Below, piece after piece: positions 25,801-33,719 of a stretch of 64,000 bases of DNA. The notes beneath the pieces were generated by a model. The model searched no databases, was not told where the DNA came from, and saw nothing but the letters and a program-made list of their open reading frames with translations. This stretch comes from Caulobacter sp. Root343. GTDB lineage: Bacteria > Pseudomonadota > Alphaproteobacteria > Caulobacterales > Caulobacteraceae. Made by a program: the position numbers and the translations under genes. Each line of letters starts with the position of its first letter. Position 1 is the first letter of the stretch. The stretch is taken from positions 112,260-176,259 of the forward strand of contig NZ_LMDF01000011.1 in the NCBI RefSeq assembly GCF_001425745.1, written 5' to 3'.

Positions 25801-26340
25801 ATGGCGACGGTTCATCAAGGCACGGTCGAGACGACCGGTACGCCTCATGGCGAGGAAAGCAGCGGCGGTCTTCCGCAGCTGCAATTCCAGCACTGGGGCG
25901 GCCAGATCGTTTGGCTGCTGCTCATCTTCGCCGTGCTCTACACGGTGCTGGCCAAGGGGCTGCTGCCCCGCGTCAGCGGCGCGATCGACGAGCGCGGCGC
26001 CAAGATCGCCGGCGACATCGCCGACGCCCGTCGTCTAAAGGACGAGGCTGAAGCCCAGGCTCGCGCCGCGGCCGCTGAAGTGGCCGAGGCGCGCGCCAAG
26101 GCCCAGAAGACCGCGGCGGACGCCAAGGCCAAGGCTTCGGCCGAAGCCGCCGAGCGTCAGGCCAAGGAAGAGGCCATCCTGGCTGAAAAGCTGACGGTGG
26201 CCGAGGCCGGTATCCAAGCCGCTCGCGACGAGGCCATGGGCCACGTCGCCGCCGTGGCCCAGGAAACCGCCGCCGCGATCGTCGAGAAGCTGACCGGCAA
26301 AGCGGCCACCGCCGCCGAGCTCAAGTCGGCCCTGGCCTAA
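25801..26340 (+). CDS. atpF': ATP synthase F0 subunit b' (AtpF2/AtpG type)
   Basis: 179 residues. A polar N-terminus rich in Gly/Thr/Glu, then one membrane helix (GGQIVWLLLIFAVLYTVLAK, about 34-52). A long Ala/Glu/Lys coiled coil follows, which with subunit b forms the peripheral stalk holding F1. The two-gene b'/b arrangement is characteristic of alphaproteobacteria and photosynthetic bacteria. The longer N-terminal extension separates b' from b. Confidence 0.95.
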   Translation: MATVHQGTVETTGTPHGEESSGGLPQLQFQHWGGQIVWLLLIFAVLYTVLAKGLLPRVSGAIDERGAKIAGDIADARRLKDEAEAQARAAAAEVAEARAKAQKTAADAKAKASAEAAERQAKEEAILAEKLTVAEAGIQAARDEAMGHVAAVAQETAAAIVEKLTGKAATAAELKSALA

Positions 26341-26352
26341 GGAGCGCTGAAG

Positions 26353-26862
26353 ATGGAACACGAATCCCTGTTCAGCCTCGCCAACCCGGAGTTCTGGGTT
26401 CTGGTCGGCCTGGTGCTGTTCTTCGGCCTGCTGGTCGTTCTGAAGGTCCTGCCGGGCGCGCTGTTCGGCGCGCTCGACGGCTACGCCGCCAAGATCAAGG
26501 CCGAGCTCGACGAAGCCCAGCAACTGCGTGAAGAGGCCCAGGCCCTGCTCGCGGACGTGAAGGCCCAGCGCGAGGAAGCCGAGCGCCAGGCGACGGGCAT
26601 GCTGGAAGCCGCCAAGGCCGACGCCAAGCGTCTGGCCGAGGAAGCCAAGGAAAAGCTCGAGGAGCAGATCAAGCGCCGCGCCGAAATGGCCGAACGCAAG
26701 ATCGCCCAGGCCGAGGCCCAGGCCGCCGCCGACGTGAAGGCCGCCGCGGTCGATCTCGCCGCCCAGGCCGCCGAGACCGTCCTGGCCGCCCGCCTAGCCG
26801 GCGCCAAGAACGATCCTCTGGTCGACATCGCGATCGGTCAGATGGGCGCCAAGCTGCAATAG
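26353..26862 (+). CDS. atpF: ATP synthase F0 subunit b
   Basis: 169 residues. The membrane helix is at the very start ([20 protein letters not shown]), followed by the coiled-coil stalk region ([20 protein letters not shown] and onward) that pairs with b'. The C-terminal stretch [20 protein letters not shown] contacts the delta subunit in the family. It is the last F0 gene and a strong terminator follows. The F1 genes are not in this window, which fits the split operons of alphaproteobacteria. Confidence 0.97.
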   Translation: MEHESLFSLANPEFWVLVGLVLFFGLLVVLKVLPGALFGALDGYAAKIKAELDEAQQLREEAQALLADVKAQREEAERQATGMLEAAKADAKRLAEEAKEKLEEQIKRRAEMAERKIAQAEAQAAADVKAAAVDLAAQAAETVLAARLAGAKNDPLVDIAIGQMGAKLQ

Positions 26863-26890
26863 CGGCAAGGCTCCTTCGGACAAGACAGAG

Positions 26891-26924
26891 AGGGCGCGGA
26901 TCGCAAGGTCCGCGCCCTTTTCTT
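26891..26924 (+). terminator. Terminator of the F0 operon
   Basis: AGGGCGCGGA (26891-26900), 8-base loop, TCCGCGCCCT (26909-26918): a perfect 10-bp stem followed by TTTCTTTT. It begins 28 bases after the atpF stop. Confidence 0.92.
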
Positions 26925-26997
26925 TTGGCCGTCGCGCCCGGAACCGAGCTCCGCGACCGGCCCTTCTAGTCTCTTCGACAACCGATCGGAGAGCGCC

Positions 26998-27864
26998 GTG
27001 TACGCGATCATGGGAGCCACCGGGCACGTCGGGTCCGCCGTCGTCGACGCCCTGCTGGAGGCGGGCGAGCCCGTCCTGGCCCTCACCCACAGCGCCGAGC
27101 ATGGCGATGATCTCCGGCGCAAGGGCGCCGAGGTCGCCGTCGTCGACGTGCGGGATGTCGACGCCCTACGCGGGATCTTGAAACAGGCCCGCCGCGCCTT
27201 CCTGCTCAATCCGCCGGCCGCCGTCAGCGGCGACACCGACGTCGGCGAACGCGCCACGGTCACGGCCATCCTGGCGGCCCTGGACGGCTCGGGGCTGGAG
27301 AAGGTGGTGGCCGAGAGCACCATGGGCGCCCAGCCCGGCGAACGGCTCGGCGACCTCAACGTGCTGTACGAACTAGAGCAAGGGCTGAAAGCCCAGCCCA
27401 TCCCCGCCGCCTGGAACCGCGCCGCCTACTACATGTCCAACTGGGACATGGCCCTGGAGGGCGCGCGCAAGGACGGCGTCGTCCCGACCATGTTCCCGGC
27501 CGATTTCAAGCTGCCGATGGTCGCCCCGCGCGACCTGGGACAGGCGGCCGCCCGGCGTCTGACGTCCGGCCTGGACGATGTCGGCCTGCGCAATGTGGAA
27601 GGGCCGGCGCGCTATACGATGAATGATGTGGCCAGGGCCTTCGCCGACCCGCTGGGTCGCCCGGTGCGCGCCGTCGTCACGCCGCGCGAGCAGTGGGAGC
27701 AGGCCTTCCGGGCCCTCGGCTTCTCGCCGGCGGCGGCGCACAGCTACGCCCGCATGACCGGCGCGACCCTGGACGGCGAGATGGTTCCGGAGCGCGAGAC
27801 GGAGAAGGGCCCGACAACGCTGGAGGCGTATATCGCGGCCCTGGTCGGCGCGAGCCCGAGCTAG
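26998..27864 (+). CDS. NmrA-like NAD(P)-binding protein
   Basis: 288 residues with a GTG start. The opening YAIMGATGHVGSAVVDALLE is the extended-SDR/NmrA dinucleotide loop (GATGxxG). There is no YxxxK motif, as usual for NmrA-like proteins that sense the NADP/NAD ratio or act as atypical reductases. AWNRAAYYMSNWDMAL is the family's substrate-side region. It is monocistronic after the F0 terminator. Its stop overlaps the stop of the leftward gene at 27861. A quinone-reductase relative is at 44119-44973. Confidence 0.85.
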   Translation: MYAIMGATGHVGSAVVDALLEAGEPVLALTHSAEHGDDLRRKGAEVAVVDVRDVDALRGILKQARRAFLLNPPAAVSGDTDVGERATVTAILAALDGSGLEKVVAESTMGAQPGERLGDLNVLYELEQGLKAQPIPAAWNRAAYYMSNWDMALEGARKDGVVPTMFPADFKLPMVAPRDLGQAAARRLTSGLDDVGLRNVEGPARYTMNDVARAFADPLGRPVRAVVTPREQWEQAFRALGFSPAAAHSYARMTGATLDGEMVPERETEKGPTTLEAYIAALVGASPS

Positions 27865-28304
27865 GCCTTCTCCGCCCTCTTCCGCGCGATGTAGCGCTTC
27901 ACGCGCTTGCGGGTCTTCTTCAGCAGCCGCCAGCGGGCCCGGCGCAGGACCATCTTCTCGGTGCGGAGCATCTGCTGCCAGACGACCAGCAGCACCTCCG
28001 GCTCGCGGCGCATCAGCCGGCGGATCGGAAAGACCAGCTTGGGATGGCGCTTCTGCCAGCGGATGAAGGTCTTGCGGGCCTGGAACGAGTAGCGCAGCAC
28101 GATCATCAGGCCGATGACCAGCAGCGGCAGGCCCACGTGCCCCGGCAGCGGCGTCAGCACCGCGCCGGCGACGATCACCAGCGAGCCGAAGCCGATGGCG
28201 ATCCAGCGGAACGCTCGAGCGGCGGATTCGCGCAGCAACAGGGCCAGCCGCGCGCGGCGGCGGACCCTGTGCTTGACGTCGATGGTGGCGGCGATCGCGT
28301 TCAC
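27861..28304 (-). CDS. Small PGPGW-like membrane protein (second of coupled pair)
   Basis: 147 residues from a GTG at 28304 whose bases form GTGA with the stop of the upstream gene, a classic coupled start. An ATG at 28367 would instead give a 67-base overlap, so I reject it. It contains one long hydrophobic hairpin (FGSLVIVAGAVLTPLPGHVG, then LPLLVIGLMIVL) followed by a conserved region (KRHPKLVFPIRRLMRREPEV) and a very basic tail. It closely matches its upstream neighbour, so this is a tandem duplication. The APLPG/TPLPG turn recalls the PGPGW putative membrane family. Confidence 0.75.
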   Translation of the reverse strand: MNAIAATIDVKHRVRRRARLALLLRESAARAFRWIAIGFGSLVIVAGAVLTPLPGHVGLPLLVIGLMIVLRYSFQARKTFIRWQKRHPKLVFPIRRLMRREPEVLLVVWQQMLRTEKMVLRRARWRLLKKTRKRVKRYIARKRAEKA

Positions 28305-28720
28305 CGCCCGGCTTGCTTCGACGAGCGCTGCTTGAGCGACTTGCGCCAGCGAACGGCGACCCGCCACTTGCGCGGGATGATCAGGCGCTCGACGCGCAGG
28401 GCCTGTTGCCAGGCGACCAGCACGACCTCGGGCTCGCGACGCAGCAGGCGGCGCAGCGGGAAGATCAGCTTGGGATGGGCGTGCTGGAAGCGGACGAACT
28501 GCTTGCGCGCCTTGAACGAGTTGCGCAGCACCAGCATCAGGCCGACCACCGTCAGCGGCAGGCCCAGCGGACCCGGCAGCGGCGCGATCAGCGCGCCGGC
28601 CGCGATCAGCACCACGCCCAGCGCCACGAGAAACACGCGCAGGAATCGCGCGATGAACTCACGGGCGAGGTCATCGGCGGGGCGGTGGGCGCGCGACATG
28701 GCGAGGGCGAGAGCAGTCAT
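28301..28720 (-). CDS. Small PGPGW-like membrane protein (first of coupled pair)
   Basis: 139 residues. Two close hydrophobic segments around the turn APLPGPLGLP (LVALGVVLIAAGALIAPLPG and LGLPLTVVGLMLVLRNSFKA), then the block HAHPKLIFPLRRLLRREPEV and a basic C-terminus. Most of the core is identical or similar to the next gene, including EVVLVAWQQALR versus EVLLVVWQQMLR. Cytoplasmic basic tails would suit a membrane protein contacting nucleic acid or phospholipid, but no function is established. The pair is leftward and isolated. Confidence 0.75.
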   Translation of the reverse strand: MTALALAMSRAHRPADDLAREFIARFLRVFLVALGVVLIAAGALIAPLPGPLGLPLTVVGLMLVLRNSFKARKQFVRFQHAHPKLIFPLRRLLRREPEVVLVAWQQALRVERLIIPRKWRVAVRWRKSLKQRSSKQAGR

Positions 28721-28853
28721 GGGAGGAACAAACGAGCTTGCGCGGCGCCTGCTCCCTGGAAAAGCCAGCTAGCCCCGACGCGCCCCTCCGATATGTGGAG
28801 GGATGAGGGCGCCGTAAAGGCGCCCTTCCGTCGCAACAGGGGTATGGAGAATG

Positions 28854-30449
28854 CTATTCAGCCGCCAGTGGCGCCGTAGCCACAGGTTTCCACCTCAACC
28901 GGGGCTTGCGGGCCGCTAAGGTCTCGTCCAGCCGCCGGAGCGGGGCGTGGAACGGGGCGCCCTTGAAGCGTTCCGTCTCGCCCGCCCCCCCCTTCAGATT
29001 TTGGGCGGCGCCCGCCAGGGCGCGGAGCGCTTCGATGAAACGATCCAGCTCCTGCTTGGACTCGGTTTCGGTCGGCTCGATCAGCATCGCGCCATGGACG
29101 ACCAGCGGGAAGTACATGGTCATCGGGTGGAAGCCCTCGTCGATCATCGCCTTGGCGAAGTCGAGCGTGGTGACCCCGGTGCCTTCCAGCCAGGCGTCGT
29201 CGAACAGGGCCTCGTGCATGCATGGGCCGTCGGGGAAGGCCGGGCTCATCACGTCCTTGAGGCGGGCCTTGATGTAGTTGGCGTTGAGGACGGCGTCCTC
29301 GGCCACCTGCCGCAGGCCGTCGGCCCCGTGGCTCAGCATGTAGGCATAGGCGCGGACGTACATGCCCATCTGGCCGTGGAAGGCGCTCATGCGGCCGAAG
29401 GCGGTCTTGGCCCCCTCCTCGCCGGCGTGCTCGACCATGCTGAAGCCGTCGTCGTCGTGAACCAGCCACGGCGTCGGGGCGAACGGCGCCAAGGCCTGGC
29501 TCAGCACCACCGGACCCGCGCCCGGGCCACCGCCGCCGTGGGGCGTCGAGAAGGTCTTGTGCAGATTGATGTGCATGGCGTCGACGCCCAGGTCGCCCGG
29601 GCGCACCCGGCCGACGATGGCGTTGAAGTTGGCGCCGTCGCAGTAGAAGTAGGCGCCGGCGGCGTGGGTCAGGCGAGCGATCTCGACGACGTCGCGCTCG
29701 AACAGGCCGCAGGTGTTGGGATTGGTGACCATGATGGCCGCCACGTGGTCGCCGAGCTTGGACTCCAGGTCCGCCAGGTCGACGCGGCCGTCGTCGGTCT
29801 GGGCGATCTCGACGACGGTGTAGCCGACGAAGGCGGCCGTGGCCGGGTTGGTGCCGTGGGCGCTGGTCGGGGCCAGGACGGTCTTGCGGTGGCCGTTGCC
29901 GGCCGCCTCGTGGGCGGCGCGGATGGCCAGCAGGCCGCACAGCTCGCCGTGGGCGCCGGCCTTGGGCGACAGGGCCACGGCGGGCATGCCGGTCAGGGTC
30001 TTCAGCCAGTGAGCCAGGCGGTCCATCAGCTGCAGGGCGCCCTGCACGGTCGATTGCGGCTGCAGCGGGTGGATGTCGGAGAAGCCCGGCAGGCGCGCCA
30101 TCTTCTCGTTCAGGCGCGGATTGTGCTTCATCGTGCACGAGCCCAGCGGATACAGCGCCAGGTCGATGGCGTGGTTCTTTTGGCTGAGGCGCACATAGTG
30201 GCGGACCGCTTCCGGCTCCGACAGGCCCGGCAGGCCGATCGGGGCGTCGCGCAGCAGGCCGGCCAGATCGTCCGAGGGCGGACCGGCTGGCGGCAGGTCG
30301 ACGCCGGTCTTGTTCCAGCAATCCAGTTCGAAGATCAGAGCCTCGTCCTGCAGCAGGCCACGGCCGCCGGTCAGGGTCTCGTGACCGGTCGAGCCATCAT
30401 TGGCGGCGGCTTCCGGGCGCGTGGGGCGGCCGACGTTGTTCATGCTCAT
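28854..30449 (-). CDS. gcvPB: Glycine dehydrogenase (decarboxylating) subunit 2
   Basis: 531 residues from the ATG at 30449 ([20 protein letters not shown]). This is the C-terminal half of the P protein in organisms with a split enzyme. The pyridoxal-phosphate Lys lies in [20 protein letters not shown], the hallmark of Gcv[21 protein letters not shown] and [16 protein letters not shown] are also diagnostic. With GcvPA it decarboxylates glycine and passes aminomethyl to the lipoyl arm of GcvH. The start overlaps the gcvPA stop as ATGA. It is last in the gcv operon. Confidence 0.97.
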   Translation of the reverse strand: MSMNNVGRPTRPEAAANDGSTGHETLTGGRGLLQDEALIFELDCWNKTGVDLPPAGPPSDDLAGLLRDAPIGLPGLSEPEAVRHYVRLSQKNHAIDLALYPLGSCTMKHNPRLNEKMARLPGFSDIHPLQPQSTVQGALQLMDRLAHWLKTLTGMPAVALSPKAGAHGELCGLLAIRAAHEAAGNGHRKTVLAPTSAHGTNPATAAFVGYTVVEIAQTDDGRVDLADLESKLGDHVAAIMVTNPNTCGLFERDVVEIARLTHAAGAYFYCDGANFNAIVGRVRPGDLGVDAMHINLHKTFSTPHGGGGPGAGPVVLSQALAPFAPTPWLVHDDDGFSMVEHAGEEGAKTAFGRMSAFHGQMGMYVRAYAYMLSHGADGLRQVAEDAVLNANYIKARLKDVMSPAFPDGPCMHEALFDDAWLEGTGVTTLDFAKAMIDEGFHPMTMYFPLVVHGAMLIEPTETESKQELDRFIEALRALAGAAQNLKGGAGETERFKGAPFHAPLRRLDETLAARKPRLRWKPVATAPLAAE

Positions 30450-31792
30450 TGGGCCACCATCTTGGTCAGCAGCTTGGCGAAGAAAGTGATGTCGACATCG
30501 AGCGTGGTCTCGGTGGCCGCGACCAGCAGCACGTCGTCCAGGCCCGCGTCGGCGTCGAGACGCGAGAACGGCACGCCGGCGATGACGCCGTGGCCGGCCA
30601 GGGTCTCGACGATCGCGTCGGCCTTGCCCGGAACCTTGATCGCGAATTCGTTGAAGAAGCGGGGGGTGAGGATCTCGACGCCGGGGACCGCCGCCAGGGC
30701 GTCGCGCAAGGCGCGGGCCTTCTGGTGGTTCAGGGCCGCCAGCTGACGCAGGCCCGTCTCGCCCAGCAGGCTCATGTGGATCGAGAAGGCCAGGGCGCAA
30801 AGGCCGCTGTTGGTGCAGATGTTCGAGGTGGCCTTGTCGCGGCGGATGTGCTGCTCGCGGGTCGACAGGGTCAGGACGAAGCCGCGCCGGCCGTCCGCGT
30901 CCACCGTCTCGCCGCACAGACGGCCCGGCATCTGGCGGACGAACTTTTCCTTGCAGGCGAACAGGCCGACATAGGGACCGCCGAAGTTCAGGCCGTTGCC
31001 GATCGACTGGCCCTCGGCCACGGCGATGTCCGCGCCCATCTCGCCGGGCGACTTCAGCAGGCCGTACGAGACGGCCTCGGTGGTGACCACGATCAGCAGG
31101 GCGCCGGCCGCGTGGGCGGCTTCGGCGATCCTGGTGACGTCGGTGACCGTACCGAACACGTTGGGGGTCTGGACGACGACGCAGGCGGTGTCGGCGTCGA
31201 TGGCGGCGATCACCGCGTCCTCGGCGTCGATGGCCGGGGCCATGGCCTGGGTCGTGACGCCGGCCGCGTGGGCCAGGGTCTCGATGGTCTCGACATAGTG
31301 CGGGTGGACGCCGCCCGACATCACCGCCTTGTTCCGGCGGGTGACGCGCTGGGCCATCATCACGGCCTCGGCCGCGCCGGTCGAGCCGTCATAGAGCGAG
31401 GCGTTGGCCACCTCCATGCCGGTCAGGGCCGCGACCTGGGTCTGGAACTCGAACAGGACCTGCAGGGTGCCCTGGGCGATTTCCGGCTGATAGGGCGTGT
31501 AGCTGGTCAGGAACTCCGACCGCTGGATGATGTGGTCGACCGTGGCCGGGACATGGTGGCGATAGGCGCCGGCCCCGCAGAAGAACGCGCCCTCCCCCGC
31601 CGAGCGGTTGCGCCGGGCCAGGGCGGCCATCTCGCGCTCGACCTCGATCTCGCCGGCGTGCAGCGGCAGGTCGACGGTTCCAGCGCGCTGGGCCGAGGCC
31701 GGCACGTCGACGAACAGGTCGTCGATCGACTTCACGCCGATCGCGCCGAGCATCTCGACGCGGTCTTCGGGGGTCAGGGGGAGGTAACGCAT
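30446..31792 (-). CDS. gcvPA: Glycine dehydrogenase (decarboxylating) subunit 1
   Basis: 448 residues from the ATG at 31792 ([20 protein letters not shown]). The continuing open frame upstream belongs to the repeat and the gcvH shadow. Typical GcvPA features are [20 protein letters not shown] and the loop [38 protein letters not shown] follows. It forms a heterotetramer with GcvPB; the PLP Lys is in the partner. Separated from gcvH by a palindromic repeat but co-directional, so presumably still co-transcribed. Confidence 0.97.
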   Translation of the reverse strand: MRYLPLTPEDRVEMLGAIGVKSIDDLFVDVPASAQRAGTVDLPLHAGEIEVEREMAALARRNRSAGEGAFFCGAGAYRHHVPATVDHIIQRSEFLTSYTPYQPEIAQGTLQVLFEFQTQVAALTGMEVANASLYDGSTGAAEAVMMAQRVTRRNKAVMSGGVHPHYVETIETLAHAAGVTTQAMAPAIDAEDAVIAAIDADTACVVVQTPNVFGTVTDVTRIAEAAHAAGALLIVVTTEAVSYGLLKSPGEMGADIAVAEGQSIGNGLNFGGPYVGLFACKEKFVRQMPGRLCGETVDADGRRGFVLTLSTREQHIRRDKATSNICTNSGLCALAFSIHMSLLGETGLRQLAALNHQKARALRDALAAVPGVEILTPRFFNEFAIKVPGKADAIVETLAGHGVIAGVPFSRLDADAGLDDVLLVAATETTLDVDITFFAKLLTKMVAQ

Positions 31793-31818
31793 GGGGAGGG
31801 CGCCTATTGAAAATTGCG

Positions 31819-31913
31819 TGTCATCCCGGCCGGAGCGCAGCGGAGAGCCGGGACCTCGGGAAGCGCGGCGCTTCCGGCGGTCCCGGATCGGCCTTCGGCC
31901 GTCCGGGATGACA
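31819..31913. repeat. Dispersed 95-bp repeat with TGTCATCCCGG termini (copy 1)
   Basis: Terminal inverted repeats TGTCATCCCGG (31819-31829) and CCGGGATGACA (31903-31913), with further internal palindromes (GATCGGCCTTCGGCCGTC). Its reverse complement matches the element at 42023-42119 over most of its length. It is inserted inside the gcv operon between gcvH and gcvPA without touching either reading frame. Unlike a terminator it has no T-run. Confidence 0.85.
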
Positions 31914-31920
31914 GATAAAG

Positions 31921-32286
31921 TTAGAGAGTCGCGAGGAACGCTTCGTACGCGTCGCGGTCCATCAGGGCGTCGACCTCGGCCGGGTTCGACAGCTTGATCT
32001 TGGCGAACCAGCCGCCGCTTTCCGGCAGGGCGTTGACGGTTTCGGGCGTGTCGCCGAGCTCGGCATTGCCCTCGACCACCTCGCCCGACACCGGGGCGTA
32101 GACGTCCGAGGCGGCCTTGACGCTTTCGACCACGGCCAGGTTCTCGCCCTGCTTCACGGTCTTGCCGACTTCCGGAACCTCGACGAACACGACGTCGCCC
32201 AGCTGCTCGGCGGCATAGGCGCTGATGCCGACGGTGGCCACGTCGCCCTGGACGATGACCCACTCATGATCTTTGGTGAAACGCAT
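31921..32286 (-). CDS. gcvH: Glycine cleavage system H protein
   Basis: 121 residues. A lipoylated carrier that shuttles the aminomethyl group between P, T and L proteins. The lipoyl-Lys is in [40 protein letters not shown] and [20 protein letters not shown] are characteristic. The C-terminus ends [13 protein letters not shown]. It starts 15 bases after gcvT. Confidence 0.98.
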   Translation of the reverse strand: MRFTKDHEWVIVQGDVATVGISAYAAEQLGDVVFVEVPEVGKTVKQGENLAVVESVKAASDVYAPVSGEVVEGNAELGDTPETVNALPESGGWFAKIKLSNPAEVDALMDRDAYEAFLATL

Positions 32287-32301
32287 TGGTCTGGCCCTCT
32301 T

Positions 32302-33414
32302 TCAGATCTTGCGGACGTAACGGTTCGGCACGAAGGGGGTGGCGACGACTTCGGCGGCCGCCTGCTTCCCTCGCACGATGACTTTCAACTTCGTCCCGAT
32401 CGCGGCATGGGCCGGCGAGACGAAACCGATGGCGATGGGGTAGCCCAGGCTGGGGGCGAAGCCGCCGCTGGTGACCTTGCCGACTACGGCGCCCGCCTCG
32501 TCGGCGATCTCGGCGCCTTCGCGGGCCGGAGCGCCTTCCAGCACCTTCAGGTTCACCCTGACGCGCGACAGCTCGCCAGCCAGTTCCTTGCCGATGCGGG
32601 ACGCGCCCAGATAGTCGCCGGCCTCGCGGCGCGACTTGCCGACCGCGAAGTTCAGGCCGGCCTCGATCGGCGAGACGGTCTCGTCCAGGTCGTGGCCGTA
32701 GAGCGGCAGGCCGGCCTCCAGACGCAGGCTGTCGCGGGCGCCCAGGCCGATCGGCTTGACGCGTTCGTCGGTCAGCAGCGTATTCCACACCCGCTCGGCG
32801 GCGTCGGCCGGAACCGAGATCTCGTAGCCGTCCTCGCCGGTATAGCCCGAGCGCGAAAGGACGGCGTCGACGCCGAAGGCGGTCAGGGCCAGGGTGTCCA
32901 TGAACACCATGCCGGCCGCTTCGGGCACATGGGCGGCCAGGACGGCGGCGGCCTCGGGGCCCTGCAGCGCCAGCAGCGCGCGGTTCTCGAGGCGCGTCAC
33001 GGTCGCCTCGCCGGTCAGCGCCTGAGCGATGATCTCGTAGTCGTTGTCCTTGCAGGCGCCGTTGACCACCACGAACAGGCCGTCGTCGTCGGGACGCGCG
33101 GTCATCAGGTCGTCGATGATCCCGCCATCGGCGTTCAGCAGCACGCCATAGCGCTGCTTGCCGGACTTCAGGCCCTGATAGTCGGCCGAAACCACCTTCT
33201 CGAAGCTCTTGGCGGGGTTGGCGCCGCGGATCCGGGCCTGGCCCATGTGCGAGACGTCGAACAGGCCGGCGTGCTCACGGGTCCACAGGTGCTCCTTCAG
33301 CACCCCATCCTTGTACTGCACCGGCATGTGGTAGCCCGCGAACGGCACCATGCGCGCGCCCAGCGCCACGTGGGCGTCGTACAAGGGAGTCTTCTTGAGA
33401 TCTTGATCGGACAC
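32302..33414 (-). CDS. gcvT: Glycine cleavage system T protein (aminomethyltransferase)
   Basis: 370 residues with a GTG start at 33414, preceded by TTGGAG at a suitable distance. It transfers the one-carbon unit from GcvH to tetrahydrofolate, releasing ammonia. Family segments: LYDAHVALGARMVPFAGYHM, HAGLFDVSHMGQARIRG with the conserved Asp, GYTGEDGYEISVPADAAERV and LGARDSLRLEAGLPLYGHDL. First gene of the operon, directly downstream of the glycine riboswitch. Confidence 0.98.
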   Translation of the reverse strand: MSDQDLKKTPLYDAHVALGARMVPFAGYHMPVQYKDGVLKEHLWTREHAGLFDVSHMGQARIRGANPAKSFEKVVSADYQGLKSGKQRYGVLLNADGGIIDDLMTARPDDDGLFVVVNGACKDNDYEIIAQALTGEATVTRLENRALLALQGPEAAAVLAAHVPEAAGMVFMDTLALTAFGVDAVLSRSGYTGEDGYEISVPADAAERVWNTLLTDERVKPIGLGARDSLRLEAGLPLYGHDLDETVSPIEAGLNFAVGKSRREAGDYLGASRIGKELAGELSRVRVNLKVLEGAPAREGAEIADEAGAVVGKVTSGGFAPSLGYPIAIGFVSPAHAAIGTKLKVIVRGKQAAAEVVATPFVPNRYVRKI

Positions 33415-33469
33415 TGCACAGGCTCCAAGCGGGGTCGGCGAGACGACCGGCTCTCGCCGGGTGGTCGCG

Positions 33470-33665
33470 CCCCCGCTGTCCCTTGGACCTGAGAGATTCC
33501 GGCCTTCCCCCTCTGCTGTTTGGGGTCGGCCTTGCTCCTTCGGCGAGCCGCCCTTTCGGGAGACTACTTTCCAGCGTTTCTAAACCCGCGCGGTCCTTTT
33601 GCCTGAGCGTTTCCGGGGCGGTTGCGCCTTCGGCCTCGGGAGCGAATCCCGATGTCTCCCGCGAG
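33470..33665 (-). promoter_or_regulatory. Tandem glycine riboswitch upstream of gcvT
   Basis: Read on the minus strand, two glycine aptamers occur in series. The first (about 33661-33590) has GAGGCCGAAGGCGCAACCGC, then CTCAGGCAAAAGGACCG. The second (about 33560-33470) has GCCGAAGGAGCAAGGCC, then CTCTCAGGTCCAAGGGACAG. These are the conserved cores of the gcvT motif. A hairpin GGCGAGA with TCTCGCC lies between aptamer 2 and gcvT and may be the expression platform. It has no U-run, which favours translational control over a terminator. Glycine should turn on gcvT-H-PA-PB. Confidence 0.95.
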
Positions 33666-33719
33666 GGTCGCTGGGGTGATGCGGGAGGGGCGACGTGGAG
33701 TCAAGGGCGGCCCGCCGGG

